NCBI GenBank assembly: GCA_947630625.1
Contig: CANRIL010000007.1
Location: forward strand, 32,793-96,792
Direction: 5' to 3'
DNA: 64,000 nt
Origin: an uncultured Clostridia bacterium
Lineage (GTDB): Bacteria > Bacillota > Clostridia > Oscillospirales > CAG-272
The notes beneath the pieces are model-generated. The model was not told where the DNA came from. It saw nothing but the letters and a program-made list of their open reading frames with translations, and did no database searches. The position numbers and the translations under genes are program-made. Numbering within the stretch: position 1 is the stretch's first letter; each line of letters opens with the position of its first letter. Of the stretch, positions 56,239-64,000 are shown piece after piece.

Positions 56239-56398
56239 ATATTGTGAGCGCCTTCGCGCCTGTCCCATCGTAAAATTGTTTTCGGTACGGTTATTTTATG
56301 GAACAGGGGATTTTTTTATTCGGCGGCGGCAGCATTGTGAATATGTTTCCGCGGAAGGGCAATAATAGTAAAAAAAGAACAGCTTAAACGAGGGCGAC

Positions 56399-56674
56399 AT
56401 GATAAAAGGCTGCGAACGAAGAATGATAAAAATCGAGAACACTGACAGCGACTTATTTGAGTCGGCGTATTTTATAATCAGGCAGAACGCGCAGCTTCCG
56501 AAAAAGAAGCGGCGCGACGACATGCTTCGCGAGGCGGCGCGGATCGTCAGCGATAAGACTGTGCCGACAAAAAGGAGCGGCACGAGTCGGCGCGTATGGC
56601 TCGAAAGGGCGGCTCTCTTTGCTTCTGGGGCGCTTCTCTCCGCATTGATAGCGCTTTTATTGTGGCTTTTCTAA
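56399..56674 (+). CDS. Small protein with C-terminal membrane helix
   Basis: 91 aa of unknown function. A charged, helical N-terminal part (DSDLFESAYFIIRQNAQLPKKKRRDDMLREA) is followed by a single C-terminal transmembrane helix (AALFASGALLSALIALLLWLF), so it would be tail-anchored with the N-terminus in the cytoplasm. GAGGG lies upstream of the ATG at 56399; a second in-frame ATG eight codons later is possible. The phrase AYFIIRQNA is common in small clostridial proteins of unknown role. Confidence 0.65.
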   Translation: MIKGCERRMIKIENTDSDLFESAYFIIRQNAQLPKKKRRDDMLREAARIVSDKTVPTKRSGTSRRVWLERAALFASGALLSALIALLLWLF

Positions 56675-56745
56675 CAATTTCCTGCCGCGCCGTTCTTTAA
56701 TAAGTCACACACCCGTACAATTCGGAGGTGTAGGTTTAAATTTTC

Positions 56746-56971
56746 TTGACAAACGCTCGATCTCTATGATAATATTAAAATAGGGCGCGGATGTTTTGCC
56801 GGCGCGCCCGGATGAAATATCGGCTTTTTTAAGGCGCGCACGCCGCGGCGCCTTTACATATATTCTCCCGCGCGGGGCGCGGCTTTAATACTGCATCAAA
56901 GAGGAAAGACGAGCGTTCCTCTTTTTCCGCGTACGCGCGGGATACGTTTTACAATCAGAGAAAGGACTTTT
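56746..56971 (+). promoter_or_regulatory. RNase J promoter and leader with attenuator-like hairpin
   Basis: TTGACA (56746-56751) and GATAAT (56768-56773, 16-nt spacer) form the promoter. The roughly 195-nt leader is GC-rich and contains a hairpin AGAGGAA/TTCCTCT followed by TTTT at about 56900-56926, which looks like an intrinsic terminator ahead of the coding region. A control step by premature termination is possible. Confidence 0.5.
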
Positions 56972-58654
56972 ATGGCAAAGAAGAAAAAAACAAAGCTTGG
57001 CAAGATCAAAGTTGCCGCTCTCGGAGGACTTGACGAGATCGGCAAGAATCTTTACGTTATCGAATACGAATCCGATATAATAGTCGTTGACTGCGGGCTT
57101 GGGTTTCCGGATGAGGAAATGCCCGGCGTAGATCTCGTTATACCTGATATATCGTACCTTGAAAAAAATGTCGACCGTCTGCGCGGCATATTTATCACGC
57201 ACGGTCACGAGGACCACATCGGCGCGCTCCCGTACGTACTGCGGACGCTGCGCGTCCCCGTCTATGCGACGCGGCTTACGATAGGGATCATCGAAAGCAA
57301 GCTCGCGGAGCATAAGCTCGACTATAAGCCGTCGCTCAACTGCGTCGCCGCCGGAGACATAATCGAGGCGGGGGACCTGACGGTCGAGTTCATCCGCGTC
57401 AATCACAGCATCGCGGACGCGTGCGCGCTCGCGATAAGGACTCCGCTCGGCTACATCGTACATTCCGGCGACTTCAAATTCGACCTTTCGCCGATCGACG
57501 GCGAGGTGATGGATGTAAAGCGCCTCGCCGAGATCGGGGCTGAGGGCGTGCTGCTTTTGATGTGCGACTCGACGAACGCGGAGCGCCCCGGATATACGCC
57601 GTCTGAGCGCATGGTGGGCACGTCCTTTGACCACATTTTCGCGTCGCACACGATGAACCGCATAATCGTCGCGACGTTTTCCTCAAACGTTCACCGCGTC
57701 CAGCAGATCATAGACCACAGCGTCCGATACGGGCGGAAGGTTGCGATCACGGGCAGGAGCATGCTCACCGTCGTCGGCGCGGCGACAAGGCTCGGTTACA
57801 TGGATTTCCCGGACGGGGCGATCATTGACATAAACGAGATCAAGAATTACCCCGACAACAGGCTGACAATAATCACGACGGGCTCACAGGGAGAGCCGAT
57901 GTCGGCGCTTTACCGCATGGCGTTCGGCGACCACTCAAACGTCTCCGTCAGCAAAAACGATATTGTAGTGATCTCCGCGAACGCGATCCCCGGAAATGAA
58001 AAGCTCGTCGGCAAAATCGTAAACGAGCTTTATCGGTGCGGGGCGGAGGTGTATAACGACAACACCTCTCCCATACACGTCTCCGGTCACGCGTGCCAGG
58101 AGGACCTGAAATTCATGCACGCGCTTACAAAGCCGAAATATTTCATGCCGATACACGGCGAACGCCGCCACCTGATGGAGCATCGCAAGCTCGCGATGTT
58201 TATGGGCGAGCGCCCGGAAAATATTTTTGTGTCCGAGCTCGGGCGAGTGCTCGAAATCGACGAGAGCGGTGCGCGCTTTTCTGGAACGATCCCGTCCGGC
58301 AGGCTGCTCGTTGACGGGACCGGCGTCGGCGATGTCGGCTCTGTCGTTCTGCGCGACCGCATCCTGCTCTCGCAGGACGGGCTCATCGTCATTTCTGCCG
58401 CAATTGATACTCTCGCGCGCGATATCGTGACGCCGCCGGACATCTTTACACGCGGATTCATATACGTGAAGGAGTCCGAGGAGCTGATGGAGGAGATGAG
58501 GGGCGTCGTAAGAGACGCGCTTGAGCGCTCCGTCCTCGATTATAAATCGGATATTTCGGAGATAAAGAACGACGTGCGCGACGCGCTTGCGAAATTCGTT
58601 CTGCGCCGCGTGAAGCGCCGCCCGATAATTCTGCCGATAATACTCGAAGTATAA
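56972..58654 (+). CDS. rnj: Ribonuclease J
   Basis: 560 aa. The metallo-beta-lactamase core carries FITHGHEDHIGALPYVL (motif 2), VNHSIADACAL, and the beta-CASP domain with ITGRSMLTVV, TTGSQGEPMSAL and ISANAIPGNEKLV, then VHVSGHACQEDLKFM. A C-terminal domain of about 100 aa follows. The enzyme is a 5'-exo/endoribonuclease central to mRNA decay and rRNA maturation in Firmicutes. A long leader with a terminator-like hairpin precedes it. It is followed by a Dabb-domain gene after 21 nt. Confidence 0.96.
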   Translation: MAKKKKTKLGKIKVAALGGLDEIGKNLYVIEYESDIIVVDCGLGFPDEEMPGVDLVIPDISYLEKNVDRLRGIFITHGHEDHIGALPYVLRTLRVPVYATRLTIGIIESKLAEHKLDYKPSLNCVAAGDIIEAGDLTVEFIRVNHSIADACALAIRTPLGYIVHSGDFKFDLSPIDGEVMDVKRLAEIGAEGVLLLMCDSTNAERPGYTPSERMVGTSFDHIFASHTMNRIIVATFSSNVHRVQQIIDHSVRYGRKVAITGRSMLTVVGAATRLGYMDFPDGAIIDINEIKNYPDNRLTIITTGSQGEPMSALYRMAFGDHSNVSVSKNDIVVISANAIPGNEKLVGKIVNELYRCGAEVYNDNTSPIHVSGHACQEDLKFMHALTKPKYFMPIHGERRHLMEHRKLAMFMGERPENIFVSELGRVLEIDESGARFSGTIPSGRLLVDGTGVGDVGSVVLRDRILLSQDGLIVISAAIDTLARDIVTPPDIFTRGFIYVKESEELMEEMRGVVRDALERSVLDYKSDISEIKNDVRDALAKFVLRRVKRRPIILPIILEV

Positions 58655-58675
58655 AAGACGAAAGGAAGTTTTTGT

Positions 58676-58975
58676 ATGGTCAGGCATGTTATCCTTTGGA
58701 GACTGCGCACCGATCATGACGAGGTCGACATGAAGCGCAAGATCGAGTTCTGCGCGGAGGCGTTTTCGCGCCTGCCGTCGATGGTAGAGGGGCTTGTGTC
58801 GATGAAGCTCTATACGACCCCGCTCGCAAGCTCGACGTGCGATCTGATGCTTGATTCCGTGTTCGAGGACGAGGCATCGTACATAGCGTATAAGACGGCT
58901 CCGGAGCATCTCGCGGTCGCCTCTGTCATAAGACCGCTCGTGTCCGAGCGCATCTGCATGGACTGCGAGGTCTGA
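58676..58975 (+). CDS. Dabb (stress-responsive A/B barrel) domain protein
   Basis: 99 aa. MVRHVILWRLRTDHDEV and the later AYKTAPEHLAVASVIRPLVSERICMDCEV (in two parts) are typical Dabb landmarks. The fold is a dimeric alpha/beta barrel of about 100 residues. The biochemical role of these proteins in bacteria is mostly unknown. AAAGGAAG is placed upstream of the ATG. It follows rnj closely and may be co-transcribed. Confidence 0.88.
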   Translation: MVRHVILWRLRTDHDEVDMKRKIEFCAEAFSRLPSMVEGLVSMKLYTTPLASSTCDLMLDSVFEDEASYIAYKTAPEHLAVASVIRPLVSERICMDCEV

Positions 58976-59059
58976 CCTTTATTCTGCCGCCGTAACCGCG
59001 GGGAGCATCTTCGCATATAATGGGAGCAGGAAAACAAAAGGTCACAGGAGGACTTTTCG

Positions 59060-59137
59060 ATGAAGATCGTGATCGTTCGCCCGCCAAAGATGCTCATCCC
59101 GTTTTTAAAGCGGATATTCGGCGTTCGTGATAAGTGA
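59060..59137 (+). CDS. spoVM: Stage V sporulation protein M
   Basis: A 25-codon gene, MKIVIVRPPKMLIPFL followed by KRIFGVRDK. It matches SpoVM in length and pattern: short basic start, P-(P/K)-K, a hydrophobic amphipathic helix and a charged end. SpoVM recognises the convex surface of the forespore and recruits SpoIVA for coat assembly. AGGAGG lies eight bases upstream. In Bacillus it is also next to prpC-prkC-rsgA, as here, though on the opposite strand in this window. A CATATAAT about 40 nt upstream (59014-59021) resembles a sporulation-sigma -10 but a matching -35 is not clear. Confidence 0.9.
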   Translation: MKIVIVRPPKMLIPFLKRIFGVRDK

Positions 59138-59150
59138 GAAGAATAAAGAC

Positions 59151-59189
59151 GCGCGTGGGAAAACCTGTTTTAAAGGTTTTCCCACGCGC
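59151..59189. terminator. Bidirectional terminator between spoVM and rsgA
   Basis: Perfect 16-bp stem GCGCGTGGGAAAACCT/AGGTTTTCCCACGCGC followed by TTTTATG on the plus strand. It resembles the hairpins at 7645 and 14602. Confidence 0.9.
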
Positions 59190-59202
59190 TTTTATGCGTA
59201 TA

Positions 59203-60144
59203 TTATTTGTTCCACGGGCGCTTGTCCTTGAGCGTTTCATAAAGCAGGCGATAGCTTTCGTGGCGTTCGCGGGCGATTATCCCGGAGTTGACGGCGGCGA
59301 TGACGGCGCAGCCGTCCTCGCACACGTGCGTGCATTTCGTGTATTTGCATTTGCCGTGGTAGGGCTCGAATTCGCGGAAAGTAAACGGCAGCGCCTCAAC
59401 AGAGAAAAAGTCGAAGCGCTCAAAATCGAGCAGCGAAAACCCCGGCGTGTCGGCGATGTAGGCGCCGTTCCCTGTCGGGAACAGCTCGACGTGGCGCGTC
59501 GTCTGTTTTCCTCGCGAGATCTTGCGCGACAGCTCGCCCGTACCGAGCGAGAGCGCGGGGAAGAGCTTGTTCAGAAGCGTCGATTTTCCGGCACCGGACG
59601 CTCCGGCAAACGCGGTGAGCGCGCCCTGCCCGAGCGATGCGATATATTCCGAAAGCGCCTCAATTCCCTCGCCCGTCACGGCGCTGACCGGGAACACGCG
59701 GTACCCGGCACGGGTGTATATCCCCGCAGTTTTGTCGGCAGCCGGACGGTCAAGCTCGCATTTTGTAATTATGACGGCGGCGTTTATGTCGGCGTGCTCG
59801 GAGATAGAGAGCATTTTGTCGACCGAGGTGAGGTCAGGCGCGGGGCGGCACGTCGGTATGACGGCAAACATCACGTCAAGGTTGGCAAAGGGCGGCCGGA
59901 TCAGAAGGCTGCGGCGCGGGGCGATCTCGTCTATGACGCCGTCGATGTCGGTGTCTCCCGGGCGCTTTTTGCGTTCTTCCGCGGTGTTCTCGCCTATGAC
60001 GGCGGTGACTGTATCTCCGACCGTCGGCGATATCCCATCATGGCGGAAGTGGCCGCGCGCGCGGCATATATATGCGCGCCCGTCTTCGGCAAGGACCGTA
60101 TAAAGCCCGCCGACGCCCTTCGTTATAAGTCCGGTTATCGTCAT
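59203..60144 (-). CDS. rsgA: Ribosome small subunit-dependent GTPase A
   Basis: 313 aa. An N-terminal OB fold, a circularly permuted GTPase with GASGAGKSTLLNKLF (P-loop) following ITKCELD (G4), DTPGFSLLDF (G3), and a C-terminal zinc knuckle CKYTKCTHVCEDGCAV. It matures the 30S subunit late in assembly. Its ATG overlaps the stop of the PASTA kinase gene, so the two are coupled. Gene order prpC-prkC-rsgA is conserved across Firmicutes. Confidence 0.97.
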   Translation of the reverse strand: MTITGLITKGVGGLYTVLAEDGRAYICRARGHFRHDGISPTVGDTVTAVIGENTAEERKKRPGDTDIDGVIDEIAPRRSLLIRPPFANLDVMFAVIPTCRPAPDLTSVDKMLSISEHADINAAVIITKCELDRPAADKTAGIYTRAGYRVFPVSAVTGEGIEALSEYIASLGQGALTAFAGASGAGKSTLLNKLFPALSLGTGELSRKISRGKQTTRHVELFPTGNGAYIADTPGFSLLDFERFDFFSVEALPFTFREFEPYHGKCKYTKCTHVCEDGCAVIAAVNSGIIARERHESYRLLYETLKDKRPWNK

Positions 60145-61859
60145 GGCGTTGGCGTCGGGGATACGGGCTCAGGTCCGCGGCTGACGACAAAATCTATCGT
60201 TGTCCCCTCGGCGATCGAGGTGAACGCCACGCGGCTCTGCCTGATGACGGTGCCCTCCGGTTCGGAGGAGAACTCATACGTCACGGTGCCGACGACGAGA
60301 TTGTTCCTTTCCATCTCGACGCGCGCCTCGCGCTCCGTCTTGCCGACAAGGTTCGGCATTTTTTTCGTCTCGATCTTTGAGCCGCGGCTGACGTACAGCC
60401 TGACGGTGTCGCCGGGTCTTACGGTCGAGCCGGTAGCCGGTTCGGTGCGGTAGATGTAACCGGCGGTGACGGCGGCGTTATAGTCCTCTATCACCTCCGT
60501 GATCAGACCGTATTCGCGCGCGAGCCTGTTTTCGATCTGGCGGTAATCCTGCATCAGCACGTCGGGAAGCGTGAAAGTTTCGCTCCCTCGGCTGACGGTC
60601 AGGTAAATGTCGCAGTAAAGTCTTCCCGGCTCGACGCGGCAGCGTTCGCCGCCGAGCGGTTCCTGTTCCACGATCGTGCCGAACGGCAGGGAACTGTCGT
60701 AGACGTATTCGACGTGGACTAGGTAATTCTTTTCTTTAAGCTCAGCTTCAAGAGTGTCGCTGAATTCGGAGCCGACAAAGTTATCGACAGTCATTATATA
60801 CGATTTTTCGTTGTCGGAGTTGAAGAGCACCTCTGTCCAGAGGTAGTAGGCGCTGATTATGCACGCGATGAGAAAGGCGAAGGCGACGCCGAGGATTATG
60901 GGCAGCATCGAGGCGCCGAGGTAGTTCTTGTCGGAAAATCTCTTCTTCTCCGGCTCCGGCTCCGGTTCCTCTTTCTTCTGCTTTTTCTCGATCGGGGAGG
61001 GAAGCGAACGGAAGACCGTGTTCGGATCGCGCTTCAGCGCCTCGATCCAGCGCGCCATCTGCTCCGCCGTCTGAAAGCGGTTCTTCGGGGACTTCTCCAT
61101 CGCGGTCAGGATGACCTGTTCAAGCCCTTTCGGGATCTGCGGGTTGAGAGAGCTAGGCGGCGTCGGTTTGTCCTGCACCTGCATGAGCGCGACCGAAACG
61201 GGGGATTCCGCGTTGAAGGGGAGCTTGCCGGTCGCCATTTCATACAGCAGAACGCCGGTCGAATATATGTCCGAGCGCGCGTCTATGGGCATGCCGCTCG
61301 CCTGCTCGGGGCTGATATAATAGACAGTGCCCATCGCGCGGTCGGTCATTGAGATCGTGTCCGCGTTCGGCAGCTTCGCGATACCGAAATCAGCGACTTT
61401 GATGACGCCGTTTTTGAGCAGCATAATGTTCTGCGGCTTTATGTCTCGGTGCACGATCCCGCGGCTGTGCGCGTGTATCAGCGCGCGCAGCAGCTGCTCG
61501 CAGTAGCTGAGAGTTTCGGGCAGGGGGAGCGCGCCGCGCTTTGACATATAGCTTTTGAGCGTGATGCCCTCGATATATTCCATGACGATATATTTGAACT
61601 CGCCGCTGACCGAAACGTCGTATATCGAGACGATATTGGGGTGCGAAAGCATTGCGACCGCCTTTGACTCGTTGATAAACCGCTTGACGGAGGCCTCGTC
61701 CTTTGCGACATCCTCCTTCAGCATCTTTATCGCGACGGTTCGGTGAGTGACGGAATCGGTCGCCCGGAATACGACGGCCATCCCTCCGATGCCTACGACC
61801 TTTTCAATATTATATCTTCCGTCGAGCGTCTGCCCGACGAATTTATCAAATGAATCCAT
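60141..61859 (-). CDS. prkC: Serine/threonine protein kinase with PASTA domains (PrkC/Stk1)
   Basis: 572 aa. The cytoplasmic Hanks-type kinase domain (about 10-270) has VVGIGGMAVVFRATD (P-loop), AIKMLKED (lysine), HRDIKPQNIMLL (catalytic loop), and DFGIAKL. A transmembrane helix lies at about 318-343 (MLPIILGVAFAFLIACIISAYYLW) and three extracellular PASTA domains at about 355-565 (e.g. TFTLPDVLMQDYRQIENRL, MPNLVGKTEREARVEME). It senses muropeptides and controls growth, division and germination. It is counteracted by the PP2C phosphatase encoded upstream. Confidence 0.96.
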   Translation of the reverse strand: MDSFDKFVGQTLDGRYNIEKVVGIGGMAVVFRATDSVTHRTVAIKMLKEDVAKDEASVKRFINESKAVAMLSHPNIVSIYDVSVSGEFKYIVMEYIEGITLKSYMSKRGALPLPETLSYCEQLLRALIHAHSRGIVHRDIKPQNIMLLKNGVIKVADFGIAKLPNADTISMTDRAMGTVYYISPEQASGMPIDARSDIYSTGVLLYEMATGKLPFNAESPVSVALMQVQDKPTPPSSLNPQIPKGLEQVILTAMEKSPKNRFQTAEQMARWIEALKRDPNTVFRSLPSPIEKKQKKEEPEPEPEKKRFSDKNYLGASMLPIILGVAFAFLIACIISAYYLWTEVLFNSDNEKSYIMTVDNFVGSEFSDTLEAELKEKNYLVHVEYVYDSSLPFGTIVEQEPLGGERCRVEPGRLYCDIYLTVSRGSETFTLPDVLMQDYRQIENRLAREYGLITEVIEDYNAAVTAGYIYRTEPATGSTVRPGDTVRLYVSRGSKIETKKMPNLVGKTEREARVEMERNNLVVGTVTYEFSSEPEGTVIRQSRVAFTSIAEGTTIDFVVSRGPEPVSPTPTP

Positions 61860-61874
61860 TGAAAATAACCCCGT

Positions 61875-62636
61875 TTATTCCGCGTCCCCGCTGTAGGCGA
61901 GGATGACGGTGATGTTGTCCCTGCCGCCGTTGTTGTTGGCTTCGAGGACGAGCGCGGACGCCTTTTCGTCGACGCTGCCTTCCCCGCAGACGATCCGCGC
62001 GAGTCCGGCGCGGTCGACCATCGTTGAAAGCCCGTCCGAGCAGAGCAGGATATAGGAGCCGGGTTCGAGCGTTACCGTGTACGTGTCAGGCTCGACCGTC
62101 TCATCCGTCCCTATCGCGCGCGTGATGATGTTGCGCTTAGACGAGGTTTCCGCCTGAGAGCTCGTCATAACGCCGATGTCGACGAGGTACTGAACGTAGG
62201 AATGGTCGCGCGTTATCTGCTTTGCGTCGCCGTCCTTCACTATGTAGAGGCGGCTGTCGCCGACGTTGGCGGCATAGAGCGTGTTTCCGTAGACAACGGC
62301 GCCGATGAATGTTGTTCCCATGCCGGAGAGCGACGGCGTTTCCTCCGCCTTGTCAAAGACGGCGAGATTCGCTTCACGCGCGGCGAACGCGAGAATTTTA
62401 GGGATGTATTTGTCCGTGTCGAGCTCCTTGTCGCGAAGGACGACTTCAAGGTCGCGCTCGATGCTTGCCGTCGCGACCTCGCAGGCGAGCCTGCTCGCCT
62501 CCTCACCGCCGTTAGCGCCTCCCATCCCGTCGCAGACAAGAAAGAAGACGAGGTCATCTGCGATCTTCAGCGTCGAGTACATGTCCTGGTTGGAGTGTCT
62601 TACCATACCAATATCGGTTCTGGCGGAATACAGCAT
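61875..62636 (-). CDS. prpC: PP2C-family protein phosphatase (PrpC/Stp1)
   Basis: 253 aa. Metal-binding motifs are RTDIGMVRHSNQD (motif 1), FLVCDGMGGANGGEEASRLA (motif 2), AANVGDSRLYIV (motif 8), and GGRDNITVILA (motif 11). It dephosphorylates PrkC and its targets. The gene is 15 nt upstream of the kinase in the same operon. Confidence 0.96.
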   Translation of the reverse strand: MLYSARTDIGMVRHSNQDMYSTLKIADDLVFFLVCDGMGGANGGEEASRLACEVATASIERDLEVVLRDKELDTDKYIPKILAFAAREANLAVFDKAEETPSLSGMGTTFIGAVVYGNTLYAANVGDSRLYIVKDGDAKQITRDHSYVQYLVDIGVMTSSQAETSSKRNIITRAIGTDETVEPDTYTVTLEPGSYILLCSDGLSTMVDRAGLARIVCGEGSVDEKASALVLEANNNGGRDNITVILAYSGDAE

Positions 62637-62669
62637 CGGTTTACCTCCCTTAAATGTGCTTTTGGTGTC

Positions 62670-63737
62670 TTACTGCTTTTGTTCGGAGCTGTTTATGCGG
62701 AGCTGACCGCAGGCGGCGTTTATATCGGGACCGAGTCGGCGCCGCACCGTGGCGGTAATGCCGAGGGAAGAAAGCGTGTCGGCAAATCGGCGGACTGCCT
62801 CGCGCGACGAGCGAGAAAGTCCGGTGCCCTCGACATCGTTTAGAGGGATCAGATTGACGTGCATCGGCAGCGTCCGCTCGCCGTCCCTCATGTGGCGTTT
62901 CAGGACGGCGGCGAGGCGGCGCGCGTCCTCCGGCGAGTCGTTTTTGCCGGAGATCAGGGTGTATTCAAACGATATGCGCCGTCCGGTCGTCAAAAACCAG
63001 TCGCGGCACGCGTCGAGCAGTTCTGACACGCCGTATTTGTTGTTTATCGGCATGATCGCCGAGCGCGTCCCGTCGTCGGGCGCGTGAAGCGAGATCGAGA
63101 GCGTCACGGGAAGCGAGGTTTCGGCGAGGTCGCGTATGCGCGGAACGAGTCCGCACGTCGAGACGGAGACGTGGCGCAGCCCGATCGAGAGCCCGCCGGG
63201 AGCTGAGATCAGGTGAAGGAAGCGCACGGTTTCGTCATAGTTGTCAAGCGGTTCGCCGATGCCCATCATGACGACGTTTGAAATGCGCGTCCCCGTGTCA
63301 AGCTCCGCGGCAATTATTTCTCCGAGTATCTCAGAGGCGGCAAGGTCGCGGACGCGGCCTGATTTTGTTGAGGCGCAGAAGCGGCACCCCATCCGGCATC
63401 CGACCTGCGAGGAGACGCAGAGCGTGTTGCCGTGCTCGTATTTCATGTAGACCGCCTCGATAAAATTGTCGTCATAGAGGCGGAAAAGGTACTTGATCGT
63501 GCCGTCCGCCGAGGAGACGAGGCGGCGTTCGACCGTCGGCGTCTTTATGATGCAGTTTTGTGATAAGGTCGTGCGGAGCGAGAGCGGCAGATTTGTCATC
63601 CCGTCAAAGCCGACGCCTCGGGAAAGCCACGAAAATATCTGTCCCGCCCGAAATTTCGGCTGCGAATACGGCGGGGATGTAATGAGCGCTTCAAGCTCGT
63701 CCGGCAGCAGCCGTAAAATGTCTGTTTTGTCGTTCAT
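62670..63737 (-). CDS. rlmN: 23S rRNA (adenine(2503)-C(2))-methyltransferase RlmN
   Basis: 355 aa from the ATG at 63737, the first codon of the conserved domain (MNDKTDILRLLPDELEALI). The radical-SAM cluster motif CRMGCRFCAS, the GMTNLPLSLRTTL substrate region, MGIGEPLDNYDETV, and the second cysteine region near CGQLRINSS at the C-terminus are all present. It methylates C2 of A2503 in 23S rRNA and A37 in some tRNAs. It starts two bases after the stop of rsmB. Confidence 0.95.
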   Translation of the reverse strand: MNDKTDILRLLPDELEALITSPPYSQPKFRAGQIFSWLSRGVGFDGMTNLPLSLRTTLSQNCIIKTPTVERRLVSSADGTIKYLFRLYDDNFIEAVYMKYEHGNTLCVSSQVGCRMGCRFCASTKSGRVRDLAASEILGEIIAAELDTGTRISNVVMMGIGEPLDNYDETVRFLHLISAPGGLSIGLRHVSVSTCGLVPRIRDLAETSLPVTLSISLHAPDDGTRSAIMPINNKYGVSELLDACRDWFLTTGRRISFEYTLISGKNDSPEDARRLAAVLKRHMRDGERTLPMHVNLIPLNDVEGTGLSRSSREAVRRFADTLSSLGITATVRRRLGPDINAACGQLRINSSEQKQ

Positions 63738-63739
63738 TT

Positions 63740-64000
63740 TCAGTTTGTTTTCTTGAATTTCGCAATGAAAAATCCGTCCGTACCGTTTCTCGGCGGCGTG
63801 AGCGTCAGCATCCCGCCGTCGGCGTTTTCGCCGCAAACGGAGAAGGGCTGGGGCTCAAAGTTTTTGTGACCGCGCAAAAAATCGGCGGCAACGCCTTCGT
63901 TTTCGGCGCGAACGAGCGTACATGTCGAATATAGAAGCGTCCCTCCCGGTCTGACGTATTCGGCGGCGGCGGAGAGCAGCGCGAGCTGCACCTCCGGCAG
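63740..64000 (-). CDS. rsmB: 16S rRNA (cytosine(967)-C(5))-methyltransferase RsmB, C-terminal part
   Basis: The gene enters the window from the right; only about the last 86 residues are visible, LPEVQLALLSAAAEYVRPGG then TLLYSTCTLVRAENE and GTDGFFIAKF at the end. YSTCT carries one of the two catalytic cysteines (m5C methyltransferase motif IV/VI area). In Firmicutes rsmB precedes rlmN, prpC and prkC, so the assignment fits. Another RsmB/NOP family member cannot be excluded from the C-terminus alone. Confidence 0.85.
   Translation of the reverse strand: MPEVQLALLSAAAEYVRPGGTLLYSTCTLVRAENEGVAADFLRGHKNFEPQPFSVCGENADGGMLTLTPPRNGTDGFFIAKFKKTN

Noticed and set aside
59134..60453. 439-codon plus-strand frame
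   Set aside because: Antisense to rsgA and prkC, and its start region covers the terminator after spoVM.

Overview
The window reads as a chromosomal segment of a GC-rich (roughly 58-60 % by eye), anaerobic, spore-forming member of the Clostridia, probably a gut lineage. The evidence is a T-box leader on thrS, SpoVM next to the rsmB-rlmN-prpC-prkC-rsgA block typical of Firmicutes, the LL-diaminopimelate aminotransferase route, a class III (anaerobic) ribonucleotide reductase with its radical-SAM activase, RNase J, a split transketolase, and the ABC/GldG-type/DUF4340 operon common in gut Clostridia. I saw no rRNA or tRNA genes.

Layout. 1-3.65 kb (minus): sugar/flavin oxidoreductases, a sugar isomerase and murI. 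3.8-7.6 kb (plus): a MinD/ParA-like ATPase, a diverged methylglyoxal-synthase-like protein, 15-nt tandem repeats, a threonyl T-box and thrS. 7.7-11.9 kb: an AT-richer accessory block with an IS110-family element (candidate bridge-RNA region upstream of the transposase) and a large dynamin-like GTPase. 12-16.9 kb: split transketolase, an XRE regulator facing a small membrane protein across a shared operator, a Cu/Zn superoxide dismutase without a leader peptide, a rhamnulose-1-phosphate aldolase, a decayed CRISPR array (about three repeats, two spacers, no cas genes in the window) and ogt.

17-24.5 kb is the most unusual part. A Card1/Can2-like CARF plus PD-(D/E)XK nuclease is followed, under a separate near-consensus promoter, by three tightly packed genes. 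The first encodes a 1150-aa fusion of a ClpB-type AAA+ module, a receiver-like module and an FtsH-type AAA+ metalloprotease with an intact HEAGH site but no membrane anchor. The second encodes a membrane protein with two TrkA-N-like Rossmann modules and a RyR-like C-terminus. The third is a stand-alone RyR-domain protein. I propose this as a candidate nucleotide-sensing defence or stress system that couples ligand recognition to nuclease, protease and membrane outputs. Family assignments come from motifs; the system-level function is inference.

24.6-32 kb (minus): dapL-dapF, a GH43-like enzyme, a mannitol-dehydrogenase-family protein, a GreA-like factor, an acyl-carrier-protein-like protein lacking its serine, and a lipoprotein with a transglutaminase fold lacking its cysteine. 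32-35.4 kb: rbfA-nrnA-truB-pgeF. 35.6-40.5 kb: the ABC/GldG/DUF4340 operon. 40.5-45 kb: nrdG, nrdD (with a C-terminal glutaredoxin-like domain and an NrdR-box-like palindrome in its promoter) and a thioredoxin reductase, together a redox/dNTP module. 45.4-51.4 kb: surface proteins (a beta-helix carbohydrate-binding-like lipoprotein, an intrinsic-factor-like barrel + DUF4430 protein and a sortable DUF4430-like protein) and a LytTR regulator with a membrane partner. 51.5-59.1 kb: ComM/YifB ATPase, lipid kinase, dipeptidase, sugar nucleotidyltransferase, RNase J, Dabb protein, SpoVM. 59.2-64 kb (minus): rsgA, prkC, prpC, rlmN and the 3' end of rsmB.
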